From contig NZ_KB849575.1 of NCBI RefSeq assembly GCF_000368625.1, positions 489,202 through 553,201 on the forward strand: a stretch of DNA of 64,000 bases. Reading direction: 5' to 3'. Shown here one piece after another: positions 8,749 through 18,430 of the stretch. This stretch comes from Acinetobacter schindleri CIP 107287. GTDB lineage: Bacteria; Pseudomonadota; Gammaproteobacteria; Pseudomonadales; Moraxellaceae. The notes under the pieces are model-generated. The model made no database searches. It was not told the origin of the DNA and worked only from the letters and a program-made list of their open reading frames with translations. How positions within the stretch are numbered: the first letter of the stretch is position 1; every line of letters begins with the position of its first letter. The position numbers and the translations under genes were made by a program.

Positions 8749-8838
8749 TTACTTTTAACAGGGCAAAAGTAACAAAACCCTTTGTTAGATTGAGGATATG
8801 TCCCTATATCCCAATCTAACAGCGACATCCATGTCGCT
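8749..8838. repeat. Dispersed multi-hairpin intergenic repeat, copy 1 (ruvA-ruvB spacer)
   Basis: Three consecutive hairpins: TTACTTTT/AAAAGTAA (8749-8756 and 8765-8772); GTTAGATTG with inner GGATAT pairing to ATATCC and CAATCTAAC (8784-8820, one bulged A); and AGCGACAT/ATGTCGCT (8821-8838). Related copies occur at 21361-21466 and 16298-16407. Confidence 0.75.
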
Positions 8839-8897
8839 AGTCAAGTATTGAAAATAGGAGAATAAACAAACTTATTTAACATTAAGTCATTTTCCTA

Positions 8898-9500
8898 TTA
8901 TTTATTCATCGACTTTAATGCCGCACGGATAATATCACTGGCTTCAGTAAAATCACCTTTGGCTGCATTAACCAGTTTTTGGGCTTCTAGAGGTTTGTAA
9001 CCCAATGACTGTAATGCAGCTTCCGCTTCTGCCACTGCAGAATTGCCAGTAAATTGGATTTGCTCAGTGGTAGAGTTGCTTGGTGCTGTACCTGAAGCCA
9101 TGGCTTTAAAGCGGTCACGTAATTCAATCATCAGGCGTTCTGCGGTTTTTTTACCTACGCCGGGCACTTTCACCAGTGTATTCACATCTTCATGTTCAAC
9201 GGTATGAATCAGCATTTCTACACTCAGGGTAGACAGAATGCCAAGTGCCATTTTAGGGCCAACGCCGTTCACCTTTAATAAAGTACGGAAAATGGTTTTT
9301 TCCTGGGCATTGATAAAGCCATAAAGTAACTGGGCATCTTCACGCACAGCCAAATGCGTCCATAGGGTAATTTTCTGGCCTTTTTGCAGCTGGCAAAAGG
9401 TAGTCAATGGCGTATCAATTTCATAACCGACACCATTTACATTCAATAAAACAGTCGGTGCTTCCAGTGCCAGCACTTCACCAATCAGACATCCAATCAT
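8898..9500 (-). CDS. ruvA: Holliday junction branch migration protein RuvA
   Basis: Tetrameric Holliday-junction-binding partner of RuvB, 200 residues. The N-terminal OB domain begins MIGCLIGEVLALEAPTVLLN. Two helix-hairpin-helix motifs follow (LLKVNGVGPKMALGIL and LVKVPGVGKKTAERLMIEL). The C-terminal domain that contacts RuvB ends with ASDIIRAALKSM. The start is at the conserved MIG. ruvB follows after the hairpin repeat. Confidence 0.98.
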   Translation of the reverse strand: MIGCLIGEVLALEAPTVLLNVNGVGYEIDTPLTTFCQLQKGQKITLWTHLAVREDAQLLYGFINAQEKTIFRTLLKVNGVGPKMALGILSTLSVEMLIHTVEHEDVNTLVKVPGVGKKTAERLMIELRDRFKAMASGTAPSNSTTEQIQFTGNSAVAEAEAALQSLGYKPLEAQKLVNAAKGDFTEASDIIRAALKSMNK

Positions 9501-9617
9501 TTTTTATAAATACTCAATTTCAATACGGGCATATTAGTCAGCATCCGGGCCAAAGGCAAAATACTGCAAATCAAAAAGTTGCGATTTGTCGAGATTATCA
9601 GCAAATCGTATAAATTA

Positions 9618-10958
9618 TTAAATTAATCCAGCTTTATTGCCATGCAGTTCCTGAGCCAGGTTATAAGCCTGATGATCCGAAAACTTGGAAATAATATCCA
9701 GTACCTGCATGATATTGTCATAATGATCTGCATGGAACTGCGCACCTGAACGGTTCAGAATCGCCATTAGGCGCTGTTCCTTAAAGCTCAGGTTTTTATG
9801 GGGTGTGGTTAAGGGAATAAAGGCATCCAGAATGGTTTGCAGACTCTGATGGGCAATAATTTCCAGACCGGCTTTTTGCGGATGTTCAAAGATTTTGTCT
9901 CTCGCCAGTTCTTTGGCCCGGTTAATCCCGATCTCAATGTCTGAACTGCAATAACCTAACAATGAGCCTTTTAGCTGGCCCATCAGAATTTCCTGCTGGT
10001 GATGGGCAAATGCCGTCGTGACTTCAGCTACCAGACGTTTCATTACCCGACCACGCAGGGCAGCAATTTTTTGCTGCCAGGTTGTATCCGGCATCCCGAT
10101 CTCGGAAGGTGTTCCATAATCGCCTAACAAGTTTAAAAATACTGGTTCTACTTCGGCATAGCTGAGCATATTCAGACTGATGCCATCTTCGAGATCAATC
10201 AGGGCATAACAGATATCATCGGCAGCTTCGAGCAGATAGGTTAGGGGATGACGACAGTAGCGATATTCACCCAGCTGTATCAGTCCAAGCTGTTCAGCAA
10301 TTTCTTTTAAAATCTCTTTTTCAGACTGATAACAACCAAATTTCGGACGATGGCTGGCTGGCGTATTGCCAGTAGGATCGATGGTCTGAGAGAGCCATGG
10401 ATATTTCAAGTAAGCACCTAAAGTGGCATAGGTCAAACGCATACCGCCATCGTTAGGATGATAGTCAATCTTGGTCAGCAGGCGCAGACCTTGAGCATTA
10501 CCTTCAAACTGACGAACATCGGCTTCCTGCTCCGGACTTAAGTTTTTCAGGAAATCAGTATGAGAGGCATCATCAAACCATTCACGAATAGCGTATTCAC
10601 CGGCATGGCCAAAAGGCGGATTACCAATATCATGTGCCAGACAGGCAGCCTGAATGATGGCACCGACATCGGCAGGAGAAATCCAGGGAGGTAACTGATC
10701 CTTGATTTTTTCCGCAGCCAGCATACCCAGAGAACGCCCAATACAGGACACTTCCAGTGAATGGGTTAAACGGGTATGAATGCCATCATGCTGAGTCAGA
10801 GGGTGGACCTGGGTTTTACGATTTAGCTGGCGAAAACTTTGCGAAAAAATAATACGATCATAGTCTTTATGGAACGGGCTACGCGCCAGTTCAGAACTTT
10901 GCTTTTTGCTGCCAATACGGACAGTGGAGAGTAATTCCAGCCAACGCATTTGAGTCAT
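9618..10958 (-). CDS. dgt: dGTP triphosphohydrolase (HD-domain dNTPase)
   Basis: Deoxyguanosinetriphosphate triphosphohydrolase-like protein, 446 residues; converts dGTP (or other dNTPs) to the deoxynucleoside and triphosphate. HD-domain metal ligands appear in THSLEVS (His), CLAHDIGNPPFGHAGE (His-Asp), and a later Asp in EAADDICYALIDLEDGI. The N-terminal block SPFHKDYDRIIFSQSFRQL is typical of the group. Substrate preference among dNTPs cannot be read from the sequence. The ATG is followed by a second in-frame Met; the first gives the expected family start. Confidence 0.9.
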   Translation of the reverse strand: MTQMRWLELLSTVRIGSKKQSSELARSPFHKDYDRIIFSQSFRQLNRKTQVHPLTQHDGIHTRLTHSLEVSCIGRSLGMLAAEKIKDQLPPWISPADVGAIIQAACLAHDIGNPPFGHAGEYAIREWFDDASHTDFLKNLSPEQEADVRQFEGNAQGLRLLTKIDYHPNDGGMRLTYATLGAYLKYPWLSQTIDPTGNTPASHRPKFGCYQSEKEILKEIAEQLGLIQLGEYRYCRHPLTYLLEAADDICYALIDLEDGISLNMLSYAEVEPVFLNLLGDYGTPSEIGMPDTTWQQKIAALRGRVMKRLVAEVTTAFAHHQQEILMGQLKGSLLGYCSSDIEIGINRAKELARDKIFEHPQKAGLEIIAHQSLQTILDAFIPLTTPHKNLSFKEQRLMAILNRSGAQFHADHYDNIMQVLDIISKFSDHQAYNLAQELHGNKAGLI

Positions 10959-11462
10959 TTATCATTATTCAATCAATTCTTTAACGCATGATGCCAAAAA
11001 TGGAGCTAAAAATATATGGAGTTGCGACATAAGTTGCCGTCTTAAAGTGAGATAAGAGTAAAGAGTTTTTAAAAGATGATTTTAATATTGAGATACTTCA
11101 ATAGACGACAAGAAATATTTATTTTCAAATAAAGGGAGTTTTTTTAAGGTATTCGGCACACTGAAGCAAGTAAGAAGGTTTAATTCTAGATAAATTTGTT
11201 GTTGAAAAATAATACAATTTTGCGACTAAAAATAAAACTTTAACGGTTTTGATTTTTCTGCAAGAAAATGTGTTAATCTAATCGACTACATTAAATTTTT
11301 TTAACTGAAAATAAAAGTATTATTTTAAAAATCCTGATAGTTTAGCGATCAGATTTATTAATTCCTCACTAGCTGATTCCAGTATTTCACAGTAGAATAT
11401 GCGCTCTCTCAAGTCACATTGTGGCATGGTTCACAAGACCATCCCGTGGAGCCAAAATCAGC
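10959..11462. other. AT-rich divergent spacer between dgt and purL
   Basis: 504 bp without a convincing gene. A consensus-like -10 (TAGAAT, 11393-11398) lies 65 bp before the purL start, but no good -35 accompanies it. I see no purine riboswitch core; a PurR-type palindrome was not found by eye. Confidence 0.5.
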
Positions 11463-14400
11463 ATGTTTATCGTTGCCGGTGCACCTGCACATTCTTCTTT
11501 TAAGAAAACTCAACTACTTTCGCGTTTGTCGTCAATTAGTTCTGTTCAATCACTAGAAAGTCAATTTGTTTATCTTTTTGACCAAGCGCTCAACGAGCAA
11601 CAACAGCAATCCGCTTTACAGCTTCTCAACGATGGTCAATCATTTGAACTGCACCAGGCTGCAAGTGATGAAATCCAGATTTTAGTCACACCGCGTGTCG
11701 GCACGATTTCGCCGTGGTCCTCGAAAGCGACTGATATTTTCAAGAATTGTAATACACCGGTTCATCGTCTTGAACGCGGTGTTTTATTTACGCTGAAGGG
11801 TGTAAAAGAGCTTTCTACAGAAGCATTACAGGTCTTACATGACCGCATGACTGAAAGCGTATTTAATGCAATTGAAGATGCGGCTGCACTATTCATCGAA
11901 ACTGCGCCAAAACCTTTGAACTCGATTGATATTCTGGGGCAGGGTAAAGAAGCACTGGTAAAAGCTAACAATGAGTTTGGTTTTGCACTGTCTGATCAGG
12001 AAATTGATTACCTGACAGAAGCGTTCACTAAACTGGGCCGTAACCCGAATGACATCGAACTGATGATGTTTGCTCAGGCAAACTCTGAACACTGCCGTCA
12101 TAAAATCTTTGGTTCTGAATGGACCATTGATGGTGAAGTTCAGCCATTATCATTGTTCCAGATGATCAAAAATACCTATAAAGAATCACCAACAGACGTA
12201 TTGTCAGCATATAAAGACAACGCATCCGTGATTGTTGGTTTTGATACTCAGCGTTTCTACCCAACGCAAGAAGAAAACGGTCAACACGTTTATAAATACA
12301 AGAGCCAGGCTGCTCACATCCTGATGAAAGTGGAAACCCACAACCATCCAACAGCGATTGCACCATTTGCCGGTGCAGCGACAGGTTCAGGCGGAGAAAT
12401 CCGTGATGAAGGCGCGACTGGTCGTGGTGGTAAGCCAAAAGCTGGTTTAACTGGTTTCACCGTATCTAACCTGAATATTCCTGGCTTTGAACAGCCTTGG
12501 GAAGAAAACTACGGCAAACCATCACGTATGGCATCTCCACTTCAAATCATGATTGAAGGTCCATTGGGTGGTGCCGCGTTCAACAATGAATTTGGTCGTC
12601 CTGCGTTAAATGGTTACTTCCGTACTTTTGAACAAAATGTAAATGGCGAAGTCAAGGGTTTCCATAAGCCAATCATGATTGCCGGTGGTTACGGTAACAT
12701 CCGTTCAGACCATGTTGAAAAAGATGCAATCCAGCCAGGCGATTTACTGATCGTTCTTGGTGGTCCTGCGATGCTGATCGGTCTTGGCGGTGGTGCAGCG
12801 TCTTCTGTAGACAGCGGTAAACTTGGTGAAAACCTGGACTTTGCTTCTGTACAGCGTGAAAACCCGGAAATGGAACGCCGTTGTCAGGAAGTGATTGATA
12901 CCTGCTGGCGCATGGAAGATCACAACCCGATCGTTTCAGTACACGATGTGGGTGCGGGTGGTATTTCAAACGCAATGCCTGAACTTGTAAACGATCACGA
13001 GCTTGGTGCGGTACTTGATCTGCGTAAGATTCCATCGCTTGAGCCAGGTATGTCTCCAATGGAAATCTGGTCAAACGAAGCACAAGAACGTTATGTGCTT
13101 GCGATCCGCCCGTCTTCATTAGAATTATTTGAATCAATCTGTGCACGTGAACGTTGTCCGTTTGCGGTATTGGGTGAAGCGACTGAAGCGCGTCACTTGA
13201 CTGTTGAAGATCCATTGTTCGGCAACAAGCCTGTGGATATGCCAATGCAGGTAATGCTTGGCGGTACACCGCGTATGAGCCGCTCATACGAAACAGCTGA
13301 ACGCAAAGGCGACGACTTCGATGCGTCTAAAGTGACTGATCTTAAAGATGCGATTTATCGTGTCATTAAGAACCCGACGGTTGCCTCTAAATCATTCTTA
13401 ATCACCATTGGTGACCGTTCGATTACCGGTATGGTTGCACGTGACCAGATGGTTGGTCCATGGCAAGTGCCTGTAGCGGATGCTGCAGTCACCACAACAA
13501 GCCTTGTAGGTTACACTGGTGAAGCAATGGCAATGGGCGAACGTCCACCAGTTGCATTGTTAAACCCAGCAGCTTCTGCGCGTTTATCTGTTGCTGAATC
13601 AATCTCGAATATCATGTCTGCGAAGATTGATCAAATCAGCGACATTAAATTGTCTGCAAACTGGATGGCTGCTGCGGGTCAACCGGGTGAAGATCAAGCC
13701 CTATTTGAAGGCGTTAAAGCGATTGGTATGGAAATGTGCCCAGCATTGGGTATCGCAATTCCAGTCGGTAAAGACTCGCTTTCAATGCGTACCACTTGGG
13801 ATGACGAAGGCGAAGACAAATCTGTGACTTCTCCAATGTCAGGCGTGATTACTGCATTTGCACCAGTCACTGATGTTCGTAAAACATTAACCCCTGAGCT
13901 GAAAAATATTGAGTCTGTACTGGTTCGTATTGATCTGTCTAAGGGTCAGTTCCGTCTGGGCGGTTCGATCCTGGCTCAGGTGTATAAAGCCATCGGTTCT
14001 GTAACTCCAGATGTTGATAGCTTCGATGACTTCAAAGCATTCTTTGCACTGGTTCAAGATTGGAACAACCGTGGTCTGATCAAGGCTTACCATGACATCG
14101 GTGATGGTGGTTTATTAGCGACTGTTGCAGAAATGATGTTTGCTGCACGCTTAGGTGTGGCGCTAGAAGACCAATCAGTTGAAGCATTGTTCGCTGAAGA
14201 AATCGGTGCAGTTCTGCAAATTGCGAAAGCAGATTGGGAAGCATTGCAAGCAGAAATCGCTGCTTCTACTCTGAAAGATGCGATCTCTGTAGTTGGTACA
14301 GTGAATAACTCTGACCAGTTATCTGTAAATGGTCTGGTACTTGAACGTGCTGACCTGCAAGTGGCTTGGACTGAAGTTTCTCATCAAATCCAGCGTTTAC

Positions 14401-15296
14401 GTGACAACGTAGAAACTGCGGATCAGGAATTTGCATTAGTTACAGACAAAGCGCACAAAGGTTTGATTGCTCAACCGACATTTGATCTGAACGAACAAAT
14501 CGAAGCACCGTTCATTAACTCACGTCGTCCAAGCATGGCTATTCTGCGTGAGCAAGGTGTCAACGGTCATGTCGAAATGGCAGCTGCGTTCGACAAAGTT
14601 GGTTTTAGTACAGTTGACGTACACATGAGCGACCTGTTGGCAGGCCGTATCAGCCTTGATGATTTCGAAGGTCTGGTGACATGTGGTGGCTTCTCTTATG
14701 GTGACGTATTGGGTGCAGGCGGCGGCTGGGCAAAATCAGTACTCTTTAACCAGCAACTGCGTGACCAGTTTGAGAAATTCTTCAACCGCCAGGAAACCTT
14801 CTCTCTAGGTATTTGTAACGGTTGTCAGATGTTGTCTCAATTGGCTCCATTGATTCCAGGTGCGAATGCATGGCCTCGTTTCCATCGCAACAAGTCAGAA
14901 GTATTTGAAGCGCGTAGCGTAAACGTTCGTGTAGAGAAATCTCATTCTGTATTGCTTGAAGGTATGGAAGGCTCAATCCTGCCAATCGCTGTGGCTCATG
15001 GTGAAGGTCGTGTGGTTGCATCAGCTGAAAGCATTACTGCGTTGAATGCCAATAACCAGGTAATCATGCGTTATGTAGATAGCCAGGGTAATGCAACTGA
15101 GCAATATCCATTGAACCCGAACGGTTCGCCTGAAGGTATCTCTGGTGTGACCTCTAAAGATGGTCGTGCAACGATCCTGATGCCACACCCTGAGCGTAAC
15201 TTCCGTGCAATCCAGCATTCTTGGAAACCAGAAGACTGGGATCAGGACGGTGCTTGGTTACGTATGTTCCGTAATGCTCGTAAATTTATTGGTTAA
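11463..15296 (+). CDS. purL: Phosphoribosylformylglycinamidine synthase
   Basis: Large single-chain FGAM synthase (fourth step of purine synthesis): FGAR + Gln + ATP to FGAM. An in-frame GTG at 11421 is possible, but ATG at 11463 gives the family N-terminus ([15 protein letters not shown]), has GGAG 11 bp upstream, and gives 1,277 residues. Domains in order: PurS-like N-terminus, linker, two AIR-synthase-like halves ([20 protein letters not shown] in the first, [15 protein letters not shown] in the second) and a C-terminal glutamine amidotransferase. The amidotransferase has nucleophile Cys in [10 protein letters not shown] and His/Glu in [10 protein letters not shown]. Monocistronic, ending at a terminator. 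Confidence 0.98.
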   Translation: MFIVAGAPAHSSFKKTQLLSRLSSISSVQSLESQFVYLFDQALNEQQQQSALQLLNDGQSFELHQAASDEIQILVTPRVGTISPWSSKATDIFKNCNTPVHRLERGVLFTLKGVKELSTEALQVLHDRMTESVFNAIEDAAALFIETAPKPLNSIDILGQGKEALVKANNEFGFALSDQEIDYLTEAFTKLGRNPNDIELMMFAQANSEHCRHKIFGSEWTIDGEVQPLSLFQMIKNTYKESPTDVLSAYKDNASVIVGFDTQRFYPTQEENGQHVYKYKSQAAHILMKVETHNHPTAIAPFAGAATGSGGEIRDEGATGRGGKPKAGLTGFTVSNLNIPGFEQPWEENYGKPSRMASPLQIMIEGPLGGAAFNNEFGRPALNGYFRTFEQNVNGEVKGFHKPIMIAGGYGNIRSDHVEKDAIQPGDLLIVLGGPAMLIGLGGGAASSVDSGKLGENLDFASVQRENPEMERRCQEVIDTCWRMEDHNPIVSVHDVGAGGISNAMPELVNDHELGAVLDLRKIPSLEPGMSPMEIWSNEAQERYVLAIRPSSLELFESICARERCPFAVLGEATEARHLTVEDPLFGNKPVDMPMQVMLGGTPRMSRSYETAERKGDDFDASKVTDLKDAIYRVIKNPTVASKSFLITIGDRSITGMVARDQMVGPWQVPVADAAVTTTSLVGYTGEAMAMGERPPVALLNPAASARLSVAESISNIMSAKIDQISDIKLSANWMAAAGQPGEDQALFEGVKAIGMEMCPALGIAIPVGKDSLSMRTTWDDEGEDKSVTSPMSGVITAFAPVTDVRKTLTPELKNIESVLVRIDLSKGQFRLGGSILAQVYKAIGSVTPDVDSFDDFKAFFALVQDWNNRGLIKAYHDIGDGGLLATVAEMMFAARLGVALEDQSVEALFAEEIGAVLQIAKADWEALQAEIAASTLKDAISVVGTVNNSDQLSVNGLVLERADLQVAWTEVSHQIQRLRDNVETADQEFALVTDKAHKGLIAQPTFDLNEQIEAPFINSRRPSMAILREQGVNGHVEMAAAFDKVGFSTVDVHMSDLLAGRISLDDFEGLVTCGGFSYGDVLGAGGGWAKSVLFNQQLRDQFEKFFNRQETFSLGICNGCQMLSQLAPLIPGANAWPRFHRNKSEVFEARSVNVRVEKSHSVLLEGMEGSILPIAVAHGEGRVVASAESITALNANNQVIMRYVDSQGNATEQYPLNPNGSPEGISGVTSKDGRATILMPHPERNFRAIQHSWKPEDWDQDGAWLRMFRNARKFIG

Positions 15297-15312
15297 TTAA
15301 ATCAGTGAGTTG

Positions 15313-15341
15313 AGAAAGCCACCGGAAGGTGGCTTTTTTTA
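15313..15341 (+). terminator. purL terminator
   Basis: AAAGCCACC (15315-15323) and GGTGGCTTT (15328-15336) pair around GGAA, followed by a T run. Confidence 0.93.
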
Positions 15342-15438
15342 TTTGCCAAAACTCGTTTTGTATAATTTTCATATGTCAGTTGAATTTAGCTGAATTGTAT
15401 TACGAATTTAGAGGTAGAGTTTATTACAGCTTTATTTG

Positions 15439-15729
15439 ATGCATAAAATAATTATAAAAATAATGACAGTGTTTATATTCACGTTTTTAGCAGGTTGTGA
15501 GTGGTATATGTGGGGAGTGAACTTTCATCGAATCGATACGGCTAAAAAATAGGATAGTTGCCAAAGCTCAGCGCAAGCAGTATTAATGGTAGATAAAACT
15601 GACACGATTCATGTGAGAAGATTAAATTTTGAAGTCGCACGAGCAATCTCGTGCATATACGATGTATTTCCGCTTGAAAATCATGTTTCATTGAATGTTG
15701 TGAAAAAGTATAGAGGAAATCACAACTAA
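15439..15729 (+). pseudogene. Small lipoprotein gene interrupted by an in-frame amber codon
   Basis: ATG at 15439 opens a frame encoding a typical lipoprotein signal: MHKIIIKIMTVFIFTFLAGC, with lipobox LAGC ending at Cys20. After 37 codons there is TAG (15550-15552). The same frame then continues without a stop for 58 codons (segments such as LMVDKTDTIHVRRLNFEVAR) to TAA at 15727. A frame of 96 codons with one amber suggests a recently inactivated small lipoprotein gene; readthrough or sequencing error are alternatives. Past an A5 run at 15702-15706 the +1 frame is also open and protein-like to about 15820 (QRFYEKVEFSKALDSTS), so a second lesion is possible. A terminator follows at 15895. No family recognised. 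Confidence 0.5.
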
Positions 15730-15894
15730 TACTAAACAACGCTTTTACGAAAAAGTAGAATTTTCTAAAGCATTGGATAGTACTTCGATGATAATGCCGC
15801 GAAATGATTATTGTAATTAATAGTTTTTTAAAAACAATAACTAAAATTTATCATATGGAAAAATAGTAATTTATTCAGTAAGATGTAGATACTC

Positions 15895-15923
15895 AGCCAC
15901 CCATTCGGTGGTTTTTTGTTTTT
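15895..15923 (+). terminator. Terminator downstream of the decayed lipoprotein gene
   Basis: CCACC (15897-15901) and GGTGG (15907-15911) pair around CATTC, followed by TTTTTTGTTTTT. Its presence supports a real, once-transcribed gene upstream. Confidence 0.8.
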
Positions 15924-15998
15924 AAAGCATTTTGCTTTTATTTTTAATCTCTCACTGAACTGGTTTGGATTTTGCTTTTATATAGGTATAGAGGTGAT

Positions 15999-16019
15999 AT
16001 TGTGTAATTTATGCACAAT
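15999..16019. promoter_or_regulatory. Inverted repeat ATTGTG-N9-CACAAT upstream of the small membrane ORF
   Basis: Perfect 6-bp arms with a 9-bp spacer. It resembles a CRP/Vfr site, but its spacing is one base longer than TGTGA-N6-TCACA, so the binding protein is uncertain. Confidence 0.3.
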
Positions 16020-16041
16020 AGATATGCATTTTAAAGCAAAG

Positions 16042-16055
16042 ATGATATAGATCAT
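16042..16055 (+). promoter_or_regulatory. FNR/ANR-like box
   Basis: ATGATATAGATCAT contains the dyad TGAT-N4-ATCA, matching 8 of the 10 defined bases of TTGAT-N4-ATCAA. It lies 33 bp upstream of the ATG at 16089. That is too close for class II activation given the leader and Shine-Dalgarno, so repression or an adjacent start is possible. A chance match is not excluded in AT-rich DNA. Confidence 0.4.
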
Positions 16056-16088
16056 TTTAGTATCAACACTCATGTATGAGGTGATGAC

Positions 16089-16214
16089 ATGGCTAAAACA
16101 CTCAGAATAATAGATAGAACGGAACTACGTCAGAAAGGTTGGTGGTTATTTGGTTTTGTTGTTGGTTTACAGGTGCTATTTTTGCTAGGCAGTTATTTGC
16201 TACAGGGTTCTTGA
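16089..16214 (+). CDS. Small (41-residue) membrane protein
   Basis: Not recognised. The short ORF has an excellent ribosome site (GAGGTGAT, 4 bp before the ATG) and its own terminator 15 bp after the stop, so it looks like a true small gene. The first 16 residues are polar and basic (MAKTLRIIDRTELRQKG). Residues about 17-38 form one hydrophobic helix (WWLFGFVVGLQVLFLLGSYL), giving a single-pass protein with a cytoplasmic N-terminus. Two dyad-symmetric sites lie upstream. Small subunits of respiratory oxidases have this general shape, but no specific family could be assigned. Confidence 0.6.
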   Translation: MAKTLRIIDRTELRQKGWWLFGFVVGLQVLFLLGSYLLQGS

Positions 16215-16228
16215 TCATCAGATTTAAT

Positions 16229-16255
16229 AAAAGCCACCGAGAGGTGGTTTTTTTC
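16229..16255 (+). terminator. Terminator after the 41-residue ORF
   Basis: AAGCCACC (16231-16238) and GGTGGTTT (16243-16250) pair around GAGA, followed by a T run. Confidence 0.88.
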
Positions 16256-16297
16256 ATTTTTGATTTTATGTGTGTATTACTTTTAATGAAGCGTCTT

Positions 16298-16407
16298 GGT
16301 TACTTTGAAGAATGAGAAATATATTCCGTAAAGTAACCAAAATCCTTTGTTAGCCTGATGGGCATCTATGTCCTACGAGTTGACGAGTGGCATCTATGCC
16401 GTAGGGT
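16298..16407. repeat. Dispersed multi-hairpin intergenic repeat, copy 3 (divergent right half)
   Basis: The left half (GGTTACTTT ... AAAGTAACC, then CAAAATCCTTTGTTAG) matches copy 2 closely. The right half differs in sequence but again forms hairpins: GGGCAT/ATGTCC and GGCAT/ATGCC around CT loops. Confidence 0.65.
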
Positions 16408-16485
16408 ATTTTTAAAATAATGAGATATTAGGGAAAAGATGTATGATCTTAATGATCGACAACTGTGATTCTTTTACCACTAATA

Positions 16486-16512
16486 AAGAAAAACCACCCG
16501 AAGGTGGCTCTT
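16486..16512 (-). terminator. Terminator of the flavin hydroxylase gene
   Basis: On the minus strand CCACC and GGTGG pair around TTCG and are followed by TTTTTCTTT. Confidence 0.85.
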
Positions 16513-16517
16513 TATCT

Positions 16518-18260
16518 CTAAACAGTTAATTGAATCTGTTTCAACACCGCCTTCAGTGTATTCACAAAATCAAACTGATCATTGGTACTGTCCTGATAAC
16601 GCCATGCCACATAACCATCTGGACGAACCAGAATTACGCCAGATTCATGAATTTCAGACTTGGCATTCCAGGTGCCATACACATCACGATAGTTACGTGA
16701 ACCAATCTGAATCACATCCAGATATGGCAGTTTCAATGCTTCAGCCGCCTGTTTCCAACCTTTGCCAGATAAACCTGTCAGCAGAGTAAAACGACCTTTA
16801 CCGGTAATATCTAGCGTGGACTGTTTTTGACCATTGGCATTGATCAGCCAGGTATGCGGCACTTTGGCACCCGGGCGCGTTGTTGCTTGCAGATAAAGCT
16901 GCTGATCACGCTTAAATCTTTCAGGCTCAGCTTCGCTAATGACTGCATTGGAGGTATAGCGCTGATTTAACTCTACACCTTGCGCATTAAACTCATAGTT
17001 TTTAACTGCCAATGCTTTAAACAGCTTTTGACGGATTTCAGCACCTTGCTCATCTTCAGCAAAGATACGTTCCAGCATTTGTTTTTGTGTCGTCACGCCT
17101 TGATCAAAACCAAAGACTTCTTTCAGGTATTTATAGTCAAAACGTGACTGGTTCGCACGCGCCACGATCTGTTTGCCCACAGGTGCACGTTCAATTGTAT
17201 AGGAATCCAGCAGGGAAGGCACAGCCCAGCCTTTGACTGCATAAGCCAGTTTCCAGCCCAGGTTAAAGGCATCCTGCATACAGGTATTCGAACCTAAACC
17301 ACTGGATGGTGGATGACGATGCACTGCATCTCCGCCACAGAACACACGGCCTTTGGAATATTCGGTTGCCCAGGTCTGGTTCACATACCAGTAAGACAGT
17401 TTTTGAATTTCGATATCTTCTACTTCAGCACCAACAAATGTATTAAGACGTGCCCGAACCTGTTCTTCAGTGACTTGTGGCTCACCTTTGGAAATGTCAA
17501 AGCCCCAGCCCATAATCCATTCATTCCATGGTGTAATGGCACGCAGTAAACCCATACCAAGATCACCAAAGCTCGCTTCCGGATTGACAATCCATTGCAG
17601 GATGGCAGGGCGGTGCTGCACATATTTAGTCAAATCAGCCTTAAAGGTCACATATACTGTACCGGCACGGGCCATGACACCTTCCAATGGCAAACCAAGT
17701 TGTTCCAGTACGCGTGACTTGGCACCATCCATACCGACCAGATATTTCGCTCTTAAGCTAAATTCAGTATTGGTAATCCGGTTCAGGAAAGTCGCTGTGA
17801 CGCCATCTTCATCCTGTACATGAGAGAGATATTCAGTATTAAAGTTATAAATGGCGCCACGTTCACCCGCATTCTTCACCAGTAAAGCTTCCATTTTTGG
17901 CTGAATCAGATCAACCACTGGGCATGGACTGCCTTTGATATAGTCACCATGACGTTCCTCACCGGTACCCCAGGCACTCATGCGCGCAATTTCTTCGCCA
18001 ACCAGGCTGGTGGTAATCAGGCTCTCACCCATTTGATCCCAAGGTGTAGCAATTTCTTTGACCTGTTCTTCAACTCCTAAATCACGTAATACCTCCATGG
18101 CACGTTGGTTAGTAATATGTGCGCGTGGACTATTGGCCAGCCAGCTAAACTGAGTAAACAGTTGTACCTTGATACCGTAATTAGCCAAAGCCAAACCCAA
18201 TGTTGAACCTGCAGGACCGGTACCAATGATCAAAACATCAGTGTCATAATGCTGTGTCAT
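16518..18260 (-). CDS. FAD-dependent aromatic hydroxylase (TfdB/phenol 2-monooxygenase-like)
   Basis: Flavoprotein monooxygenase of the PheA/TfdB group, which ortho-hydroxylates phenols using NAD(P)H and O2. The start at 18260 has GGAG 6 bp upstream and places the FAD Rossmann motif at the expected N-terminus (VLIIGTGPAGSTLGLALANY); the longer frame from 18296 has no such site. The protein has 580 residues. Other motifs are the DG motif (VGMDGAKSRVLEQLG) and the second FAD motif (RVFCGGDAVHRHPPSSGLGS). A thioredoxin-like C-terminal domain starts at about residue 420. It is divergent from a LysR regulator, a common catabolic arrangement. No ring-cleavage genes adjoin it, so the substrate is open. 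Confidence 0.85.
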   Translation of the reverse strand: MTQHYDTDVLIIGTGPAGSTLGLALANYGIKVQLFTQFSWLANSPRAHITNQRAMEVLRDLGVEEQVKEIATPWDQMGESLITTSLVGEEIARMSAWGTGEERHGDYIKGSPCPVVDLIQPKMEALLVKNAGERGAIYNFNTEYLSHVQDEDGVTATFLNRITNTEFSLRAKYLVGMDGAKSRVLEQLGLPLEGVMARAGTVYVTFKADLTKYVQHRPAILQWIVNPEASFGDLGMGLLRAITPWNEWIMGWGFDISKGEPQVTEEQVRARLNTFVGAEVEDIEIQKLSYWYVNQTWATEYSKGRVFCGGDAVHRHPPSSGLGSNTCMQDAFNLGWKLAYAVKGWAVPSLLDSYTIERAPVGKQIVARANQSRFDYKYLKEVFGFDQGVTTQKQMLERIFAEDEQGAEIRQKLFKALAVKNYEFNAQGVELNQRYTSNAVISEAEPERFKRDQQLYLQATTRPGAKVPHTWLINANGQKQSTLDITGKGRFTLLTGLSGKGWKQAAEALKLPYLDVIQIGSRNYRDVYGTWNAKSEIHESGVILVRPDGYVAWRYQDSTNDQFDFVNTLKAVLKQIQLTV

Positions 18261-18430
18261 ACAAGACTCCATGTATATGCGTGAAGAACAAGCCATCTAT
18301 ATGGTCATGCAGTCTAGTAAAACAGGATCTGTTCATATACCGATATTCATATAAACTATCGACCTATTCTTATTTGCAATGCGCGGGTCATAATCTTAAG
18401 ATGCTGACCTGATCAGAAACCGGGCAGCTT

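Noticed and set aside
11762..15218. Several open frames on the opposite strand and alternate frame of purL
   Set aside because: They are shadows of a strongly conserved gene, without ribosome sites or family motifs.
15542..15739. 65-codon minus-strand frame opposite the decayed lipoprotein
   Set aside because: The plus-strand frame carries a lipoprotein signal and a terminator; the minus frame has no ribosome site and is a shadow.
15999..16019. Reading ATTGTG-N9-CACAAT as a CRP/Vfr site
   Set aside because: The spacing between TGTG and CACA is 9, not the 8 required, so it is listed only as an inverted repeat.
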